DNA of 64,000 bases from Microbulbifer variabilis (lineage in GTDB: Bacteria > Pseudomonadota > Gammaproteobacteria > Pseudomonadales > Cellvibrionaceae), in contig NZ_CP092418.1 in assembly GCF_023716485.1 (NCBI RefSeq), positions 789,001 to 853,000 of the forward strand, written 5' to 3'. This document shows, piece by piece, positions 58,708 through 64,000 of the stretch; the stretch's first letter is position 1; the number at the start of each line of letters is the position of its first letter. Below the pieces are notes generated by a model, which ran no database searches, was not told where the DNA came from, and saw only the letters and a list, made by a program, of their open reading frames with translations. Both the position numbers and the translations under genes were made by a program.

Positions 58708-60348
58708 ATGGCAAAACAAGTCATTAAAGTGCCTGATCTCGGCGGTGCCGATCAGGTGGATGTGATTGAAATTACGGTTGCCGCCGGTGATACCGTCGCG
58801 CAAGAGGACTCTCTGATTGTGGTGGAGGGCGACAAGGCCTCCATGGATGTGCCGGCCCCTGTGGCCGGTAAAATTCTCAGCATCAGTGTTAAAGAGGGCG
58901 ATAAGGTCTCTGAAGGTGATGTGATTGGCGAGATCGAAACCGATGTCGCGGAAGCACCGGCAGAGGAGCCCGCTGCAGCCCCCGCCCAGGAAGACGCTGC
59001 GCCGGCGGCAGAGCCTGTAGCTGAAGCCCCTGCGGCAGCAGCGAGCGGCGAGCCGAAAGAGGAAACGATCCAGATCCCGGACCTGGGCGGTGCCGATGCG
59101 GTTGATGTGATCGAGATCAGTGTGCAACCCGGTGATACCGTCGAAGAGGGTGATTCTCTGATTGTGGTGGAAGGGGATAAAGCCTCCATGGATGTCCCTT
59201 CCCCCAGCGCCGGTACTGTAGTTTCTATCGCCGTTAAAGAGGGCGATAAGGTTTCCACGGGCGATACCCTCGGTGTATTGAAAGTGGTTGCCGCAGGTGG
59301 TGCCGCCGCGCCCGCAGCTCAAGCCGCGGTTCCGGCAGCTGCTGCGCCTGTCGAGAGCGCTCCACAACAGGCCCCCTTATCTGTTGAGCCGCCGGCAGTG
59401 CCGCAGAAAGATTACCAGCTGGAGCGCAATCTCACTGCTGCAGCTCAGGTTTATGCCGGTCCCGCCGTACGTAAATTGGCCCGTGAGTTGGGTGTTACCT
59501 TGAACAAGGTGAAGCCCACTGGTCCGCGCAACCGGGTCTCCAAGGACGATCTGCATAATTACATCCGCGAACAGGTGAAGAAAGCCGAGAGCGGTGCGGT
59601 CGGCGGTGGAATTGGTATCGCCAAGATGCCGGATATCGACTTCAGCCAGTTTGGCCCGGTGAGCGTGGAGCCGATGAGCAAGATCCACAAGATCACCGCA
59701 GCCAATATGTCGCGCAACTGGCTCAATGTGCCTCACGTCACCCAGTTTGATGATGCGGATATCACAGAGCTGGAAACCTTCCGCAAGTCTATGAAGGCTG
59801 AGGCGGAGAAGCGCGGTGTGAAACTCACGCCTGTGCCTTTTCTGCTGAAAGCGGTAGCCGCGGCCCTGCGCGCAGAGCCCAGCTTCAATGTGTCCCTGCA
59901 CAATGATGGCGAGCAGATTGTGCGCAAGGACTATGTACATGTGGGTATGGCGGTGGATACGCCAAAAGGCTTGATGGTGCCGGTTATTCGCGATGTGGAT
60001 AAAAAAGGCTTGTATGAGCTGGCGGCTGAGGCCACTGAAATGGCCCTGAAAGCCCGCGATGGTAAGCTGAAGCCCAACGAGATGCAGGGTGCCTGTTTCA
60101 CCATTTCAAGCCTGGGTGCTATTGGCGGTACCGGATTTACCCCGATCGTCAATTCGCCAGAAGTGGGCATCCTCGGTGTTTCCAAGTTGGCGGTGAAGCC
60201 GGTGTGGAACGGCGAGGACTTCGAGCCGCGGCAGATGCTGCCTTTGGCGCTGTCTTACGACCACCGCGCGGTCAATGGTGGCGATGCCGGACGCTTTATG
60301 ACCTACCTGGTGAGTGTGCTTGCGGATGTGCGGCGCCTGCTGCTATAG
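58708..60348 (+). CDS. aceF: Dihydrolipoyllysine-residue acetyltransferase (E2)
   Basis: 546 aa core subunit of pyruvate dehydrogenase. Two N-terminal lipoyl domains with modified lysines K43 and K158 (each in EGDKASMDVP), joined by Ala/Pro/Glu-rich linkers; then a subunit-binding domain (GPAVRKLARELGVTLNKVKPTGPRNRVSKDDL) and the catalytic CoA-acyltransferase domain ending DHRAVNGGDAGRFM with the catalytic His. It has two lipoyl domains where E. coli has three. No lpd lies beside it. Confidence 0.97.
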   Translation: MAKQVIKVPDLGGADQVDVIEITVAAGDTVAQEDSLIVVEGDKASMDVPAPVAGKILSISVKEGDKVSEGDVIGEIETDVAEAPAEEPAAAPAQEDAAPAAEPVAEAPAAAASGEPKEETIQIPDLGGADAVDVIEISVQPGDTVEEGDSLIVVEGDKASMDVPSPSAGTVVSIAVKEGDKVSTGDTLGVLKVVAAGGAAAPAAQAAVPAAAAPVESAPQQAPLSVEPPAVPQKDYQLERNLTAAAQVYAGPAVRKLARELGVTLNKVKPTGPRNRVSKDDLHNYIREQVKKAESGAVGGGIGIAKMPDIDFSQFGPVSVEPMSKIHKITAANMSRNWLNVPHVTQFDDADITELETFRKSMKAEAEKRGVKLTPVPFLLKAVAAALRAEPSFNVSLHNDGEQIVRKDYVHVGMAVDTPKGLMVPVIRDVDKKGLYELAAEATEMALKARDGKLKPNEMQGACFTISSLGAIGGTGFTPIVNSPEVGILGVSKLAVKPVWNGEDFEPRQMLPLALSYDHRAVNGGDAGRFMTYLVSVLADVRRLLL

Positions 60349-60376
60349 CCTATTCATAAGCTATAGCACAACCCTC

Positions 60377-60403
60377 AAAAAGCGGCCTATGGCCGCTTTT
60401 TTT
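60377..60403 (+). terminator. Intrinsic terminator of aceEF
   Basis: AGCGGCC (60381-60387) with GGCCGCT (60391-60397), loop TAT, A-run before, T7 after. Confidence 0.95.
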
Positions 60404-60667
60404 ATGGGGGCCACTCAGCTGACATTGGGCTTTTAAGAAGTTGTGAGTTCTTTCTGCTTTTTTTAGTCAGAACGGACTCGCAGGTGCCTTACTGCGAAGA
60501 AACTTTTAACCAGTTACCCACAAAAGTACCTAAAATGGCGCATAAAACTTTATAAAAATGAATTGCACGCAGAAATGACCTGGCGCCAACTGGCTGGATA
60601 ATCCTCGCCGGCTAGACTTTTTTGAAAGACAGCTATCAGCGCAACACTGAAAGTGGAGTGTCGGATC

Positions 60668-60943
60668 ATGAGGCCTTCAAGGAAATTCGCTCTGCCGCTT
60701 GTAGCGGCTCTGGCGGTGCAGGGTTGCTTATTCTTACCCGCGGAGGAAGTGGAAGTGGAAGGGGAAGATCCTTTCTTTTTCGAGGCTCAGGCTAGCGGGC
60801 AGGAAGGTGGCTTTGTCGAAGCCGACTCGATTGTTTCATCGCCTGCTCAGGCCTTGCCTGTTAATAATGAGTGTGAAGGGCATTGCACTCACCAGGTGTA
60901 CGACTCCACCGCCTGGTTCTTCCCGGTTCTGAGGGTGTACTAA
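60668..60943 (+). CDS. Small predicted lipoprotein 1
   Basis: 91 aa from the ATG at 60668 (MRPSRKFALPLVAALAVQGC). The VQGC lipobox gives a lipidated Cys at residue 20. The mature part is acidic at first (EEVEVEGEDPFFFE), then has two cysteines in a CEGHC pair. No family recognised. First of three adjacent small lipoprotein genes. Confidence 0.6.
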   Translation: MRPSRKFALPLVAALAVQGCLFLPAEEVEVEGEDPFFFEAQASGQEGGFVEADSIVSSPAQALPVNNECEGHCTHQVYDSTAWFFPVLRVY

Positions 60944-61056
60944 GCACCAAGCTGCGAGTCTGGGAAGGTAGTGCGCAAGGTTGTGGCTGCACCGTCCGAT
61001 CATTTACCGAAGTACGCGAATTAGGTTTCGCGTGGTGCCGATACGGAGGCAAGCCC

Positions 61057-61353
61057 ATGAAAAAATTCCCTATGGCCATTTCCGCGTTGTGTACCAGCTT
61101 GCTGCTTTCAGCTTGCGGTACCCCGGATACGCGCAACCAGGTGGTCTACCCAGCCAGTGCGCCGATACCCCGCCATGCGGAATATCGCGCATATCCCTCT
61201 CAAGCAATGCCCGCAGCTCCCTCAACACGCAGGTCCAGTCATTCCAGTTGCCCCGGTGACTCTGAGGAATTGGCGCCCGGATCAATTTGTCCTGAGAGTG
61301 CCCGTTGCTTTGATATTTCCGGTGGAAGGCGTTGTATTTCCTATGAAGAGTAA
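61057..61353 (+). CDS. Small predicted lipoprotein 2
   Basis: 98 aa from ATG 61057 behind ACGGAGG. Signal MKKFPMAISALCTSLLLSAC with the lipobox LSAC at residue 20. The mature part is Pro/Arg/Ser-rich, then has four cysteines (SCPGDSEELAPGSICPESARCFD, GRRC). It overlaps the next gene by 11 bp. Family unknown. Confidence 0.65.
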   Translation: MKKFPMAISALCTSLLLSACGTPDTRNQVVYPASAPIPRHAEYRAYPSQAMPAAPSTRRSSHSSCPGDSEELAPGSICPESARCFDISGGRRCISYEE

Positions 61354-61630
61354 AGTTTTACTGTCATTGATTGTGGCGCAGCTGCTCGGTGGCTGTGCCG
61401 ATGGTTTTTGGCAGGATTTAAATGGCACCGCAATTTATTATTCCTATAAGCACAGTCCCGTTCCGCCCGATGAACTGACTGCATTCCCACGCTTTTGCCT
61501 GGTTTGTGATCCCTATATGGGTGACCTGGACAATTGCATTGCTGCGGGAGTGCCTTGCTATCAATTGGATACTGGCGACTGGTGTGCCGGGCCCTATTCA
61601 CCATTTGAATTGAGTTACAGCTTCTATTGA
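61343..61630 (+). CDS. Small predicted lipoprotein 3
   Basis: 95 aa from ATG 61343 in a different frame from lipoprotein 2, overlapping its last 11 bp, so coupled translation is likely. Signal MKSKVLLSLIVAQLLGGC with lipobox LGGC at residue 18. Five more cysteines follow in CLVC, NCIAAGVPC and WCAGP. Family unknown. The cysteine-rich mature part resembles lipoprotein 2 in style only. Confidence 0.65.
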   Translation: MKSKVLLSLIVAQLLGGCADGFWQDLNGTAIYYSYKHSPVPPDELTAFPRFCLVCDPYMGDLDNCIAAGVPCYQLDTGDWCAGPYSPFELSYSFY

Positions 61631-61698
61631 TAGATATTGCTCGTGACTGCTCCGGGTGAAGCAGGGGTGAAAATATAGGAAGCGGCAAAAGTGTTGAG

Positions 61699-62481
61699 TT
61701 ACTTCAGCAGTGTTTTAATACTTTCTTTTATCGAAGTGCCTATATAGTACTTTAAGCCGTTAAGTGTGCCCTTGATATTCACTTCCGGGTAGTAGTCATA
61801 GCCCAGATTTTCCAGCAGGATATGCAGGTTTTTCTTGATACCAATGGCGAACCAGCTGCAGGGGAAGGAGATAATGCTGGGACTCTGCCCGTTGAGCAGG
61901 TAAATTTTTCCTCCCTGAATATGGTCCACTTGATTGAGTAGGTTGTAACTGGGATCGGCCATGTCAAAGTTATAAAATAACTTGGCCTCGTGATCTATAT
62001 CCACCTGCTCACAAGTGTGATGCGCATAATAGCGCCGCAGTATTTTCTGGTCATCGCAGTAATTGGGATACATTCCGCGGGCTGCCTGGAATAGGTTTTG
62101 TAGCGCTTTATTTTTTCCAATAAATATTCCCGTGGAAAAAACATGTTCGTTAGGAAAGAATTTTTTTTCAAAATACCCCTGAACACCATCGTGGCGGTAG
62201 TCATTGGAAAAAATAATATCTTTGCCAAAGGAGTGAAAGTTTTTTTCGAGCAGGCGTACTGACGGTAATATCAATGAGTCGAAACCGTCGAGATAGCAGA
62301 TTATGTCCTCCTCAGGCAGCGTTTGAAAAAAAGGAAGCAAAATATCCATTTTGGATGAGAAGTCTTTCCAGGGGTGATCGCGCCCAAGAATGGTAAGTGA
62401 TACGCCATTGCGTCTGGCGGATTCCTGGAGTACGGGAAACATTCTTTCCGAGTGGGTGGCAATGGTGGCGATATGCAACAT
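61699..62481 (-). CDS. PLOD-type glycosyltransferase-like protein
   Basis: 260 aa, no signal peptide. DIICYLDGFDSLILPS carries the DxD-like metal site, and STGIFIGKNKALQNLF and YCDDQKIL match the glycosyltransferase domain found in lysyl hydroxylase/procollagen glycosyltransferase proteins. Bacterial members probably add a sugar to a glycan or protein, target unknown. AT-rich with a coding style unlike its neighbours, possibly transferred. Single gene, minus strand. Confidence 0.75.
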   Translation of the reverse strand: MLHIATIATHSERMFPVLQESARRNGVSLTILGRDHPWKDFSSKMDILLPFFQTLPEEDIICYLDGFDSLILPSVRLLEKNFHSFGKDIIFSNDYRHDGVQGYFEKKFFPNEHVFSTGIFIGKNKALQNLFQAARGMYPNYCDDQKILRRYYAHHTCEQVDIDHEAKLFYNFDMADPSYNLLNQVDHIQGGKIYLLNGQSPSIISFPCSWFAIGIKKNLHILLENLGYDYYPEVNIKGTLNGLKYYIGTSIKESIKTLLK

Positions 62482-62679
62482 TTTTTAGGAGAAACCCCTG
62501 CGCCTACAACTTTCTAAGCCGGCAAAGGTTTCTTTGCCACCTGTGAGAAGTCTAGCCGACCCTTTTATCTGAAGTGACAGGTCTGTACAACTCGGGGGCT
62601 GCTCTTGTCTCGATACGTCTATACATTATTTGGCGAGTGGCAGTGCTTGCCGGATTTCTTTTAATTAGACGAGCGTGTA

Positions 62680-63060
62680 ATGAGAGGCGCCAGAAGAAGC
62701 TGGATAATCAATGTCTGCATCGCGATTGATCAGCTCGGTAATGCTATTGCCGGGGGCAATCCCGATGCCACTATCTCTGGTCGTTGCGGTTATTTTTCAC
62801 GAGTGCAGGAGACACGTTTACGCCGTTATTGGCGGATTTTGGAATGGGTGATCAATTTTACCTTTATCCCCATCGATGGGCCGGATCATTGCTACCGGTC
62901 TTATCTGTGGGATCGCGCAGAAAAGCATGAAGAGGGCAGTGACTTTATGCGTGTGCTGCTGGGGGTGATCGTGATTTTTTTCTGCATGCCTCTCTGTCTG
63001 TTTACCTGGCTTTATGTATTGGTTTTCCCCAGTGCCCGCTGGAAAAAGGAAGAGCCATAG
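62680..63060 (+). CDS. Small membrane protein, unknown
   Basis: 126 aa. The N-terminal half is polar with WIINVCIAIDQLGNAIAGGNPDATIS and three cysteines across the protein; one membrane helix lies near the C-terminus (VLLGVIVIFFCMPLCLFTWLYVLVF). Family not recognised. The ATG at 62680 is the only clear start, ribosome site weak (AATGAG). Confidence 0.6.
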   Translation: MRGARRSWIINVCIAIDQLGNAIAGGNPDATISGRCGYFSRVQETRLRRYWRILEWVINFTFIPIDGPDHCYRSYLWDRAEKHEEGSDFMRVLLGVIVIFFCMPLCLFTWLYVLVFPSARWKKEEP

Positions 63061-63066
63061 CAAAAA

Positions 63067-63096
63067 AAGCCCCCGAGCAGAGCGCAGCGGGGGCTT
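63067..63096 (-). terminator. Intrinsic terminator of the RND efflux gene
   Basis: On the minus strand AAGCCCCC/GGGGGCTT (arms 63089-63096 and 63067-63074) with a 14-nt loop, then T7. About 20 bp past the RND stop. Confidence 0.9.
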
Positions 63097-63113
63097 GAAG
63101 TTGGGGGTTATTT

Positions 63114-64000
63114 CTAGCTATGCGCCGGTTGTTCCATTGAATCCTGAATCAGTGCTGGTTCATTAGTTTTTGTTGTGTTGGACAAGCTGCCACCGGCAAG
63201 TTTGCGCAGCGCAACATAAAACACTGGGGTCAGGAACAAGCCAAACAGGGTTACGCCAATCATGCCGGTAAATACGGTAATACCCATGGCGTTGCGCACT
63301 TCGGCGCCAGCGCCGCTGGCCAGCACCAGGGGCACCACGCCGGCAATAAAGGCTACGGAAGTCATAATGATCGGACGCAAACGCAGGCGGCAGGCCTCCA
63401 AGGCTGCCTCTACGGTACCCTTGCCGTCCATTTCCAGCTCGCGGGCAAACTCCACAATCAGAATGGCGTTTTTACAGGCGAGCCCCATTAATACAACCAG
63501 CCCTACCTGAACAAATACATTGTTGTCGCCGCCAGTAGCCCAAACACCGAGTAGTGCAGCCAACAGACACATGGGCACGATCAGAATAACCGCCAGCGGC
63601 ATTACCCAGCTCTCATAGAGTGCGGCGAGTACCAGGAATACCAGCAGTACTGCGAGAGGGAAGACCACCATAGCGGCGTTGCCCTGGTTAACCTGCTGGA
63701 AGCTGAGGTCGGTCCATTGGATCTGCATACCCGGAGGCAGGGCCTGGTAGGCTACCTGCTCAACCGCCGCCAGTGCTTCAGAGGAAGACAGCATGCTGGG
63801 ATCGGATTGCCCCATCAGGTCGGCTGCGGGATAGCCGTTGTAACGGATGACCGGGTCGGGCCCATAGCTTTGGCGCAGGGTCACCATGGTGCTGATGGGC
63901 ACCATCTCCCCATTCATATTGCGGGTGTAGAGATTGTCGAGATCCTGCACTTCATCGCGGAAAGGCGCATCTGCCTGGGCAACCACCTGGTAGGTGCGAC
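63114..64000 (-). CDS. RND multidrug efflux permease, C-terminal part (runs off window)
   Basis: The C-terminal ~295 residues of an AcrB/HAE1-type inner-membrane pump; the frame is open at the right edge, so the start lies outside. Visible: the periplasmic docking segment (YNGYPAADLMGQSDP), then helices FPLAVLLVFLVLAALYESWVMP, GLACKNAILIVEFARE and GVVPLVLASGAGAEVRNAMGI, which are typical HAE1 features. It exports drugs or other hydrophobic compounds with an adaptor and outer-membrane channel; these partners are not in view. Confidence 0.92.
   Translation of the reverse strand, partial: RTYQVVAQADAPFRDEVQDLDNLYTRNMNGEMVPISTMVTLRQSYGPDPVIRYNGYPAADLMGQSDPSMLSSSEALAAVEQVAYQALPPGMQIQWTDLSFQQVNQGNAAMVVFPLAVLLVFLVLAALYESWVMPLAVILIVPMCLLAALLGVWATGGDNNVFVQVGLVVLMGLACKNAILIVEFARELEMDGKGTVEAALEACRLRLRPIIMTSVAFIAGVVPLVLASGAGAEVRNAMGITVFTGMIGVTLFGLFLTPVFYVALRKLAGGSLSNTTKTNEPALIQDSMEQPAHS

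Noticed and set aside
58752..59258. Repeated DNA within aceF
   Set aside because: Explained by two homologous lipoyl domains; not a mobile element.
1..64000. Search for phage, IS, toxin-antitoxin and secondary-metabolite clusters
   Set aside because: No transposase, integrase, phage structural, toxin pair or NRPS/PKS-type sequence was recognised.

Overview
This window reads as chromosomal DNA of a marine-type gammaproteobacterium. The complete tol-pal block next to ruvCAB, ProS with an insertion-type editing domain, the YdiJ-type dehydrogenase, the long (367-residue) PurC and the class GN sortase with its VIT/vWA target all suggest Cellvibrionales, perhaps near Microbulbifer. The family is inferred from gene content and style; no database was searched. 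No phage, transposase, CRISPR array or rRNA was seen. The only RNA genes recognised are two identical tRNA-Lys(UUU).

Layout. 1-7.4 kb: the end of a frameshifted DMT-type transporter, metG divergent from mrp/apbC, a possible decayed secreted-protein gene, trhO and small uncharacterised genes. 7.6-9.9 kb: a direct duplication of a secreted 3D-domain protein with its terminator. The two coding copies are identical while their outer flanks have diverged, and one copy carries a leftover of the neighbouring gene's 3' end. 9.9-13.7 kb: a frameshifted membrane-anchored TPR-like gene and a frameshifted ydiJ. 13.9-17.3 kb: an apparent DUF523/DUF1722-MerR-photolyase operon behind a strong promoter that carries a palindrome; the regulator resembles LitR/CarH but shows no B12-binding histidine motif. 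17.4-22.2 kb: AT-richer accessory DNA with a CPXCG protein, a YqaA protein, a small membrane protein, a DUF4124/HExxH peptidase, an Asp/Glu racemase-like protein and a secreted S41 peptidase.

22.2-31.5 kb: aminotransferase plus Lrp regulator, DUF4345 protein, AEC permease, fatty acid hydroxylase-type enzyme, membrane AraC regulator with a transglycosylase, proS, and an HU protein with a Lys/Ala tail. 31.7-43.8 kb: the conserved core fmdB-aspS-yebC-ruvC-ruvA-ruvB-ybgC-tolQ-tolR-tolA-tolB-pal-cpoB-queE-queC (DNA repair, envelope integrity, queuosine synthesis). 43.9-51.2 kb: the tRNA pair, an L-2-hydroxyglutarate oxidase-like gene, nadA, bepA, a TusA-like gene, a PerM-type permease and purC. 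51.3-55.6 kb: an AT-rich methyltransferase-like gene and the sortase target plus sortase. 56.0-60.4 kb: aceE-aceF (pyruvate dehydrogenase E1 and E2). 60.6-64 kb: three consecutive small lipoproteins, a PLOD-like glycosyltransferase, a small membrane protein, and the 3' part of an RND efflux pump running off the right edge.

Three genes are broken by single-base shifts (DMT transporter, TPR-like gene, ydiJ), all in the first 12 kb. At least two of the shifts lie in short homopolymers, so assembly error is a serious alternative to true pseudogenes. No wholly new system can be proved from the sequence alone. The best leads are the duplicated 3D gene with apparent gene conversion, the B12-less light-type operon, the sortase target with an atypical sorting signal, and the AT-rich peptidase/racemase cluster.
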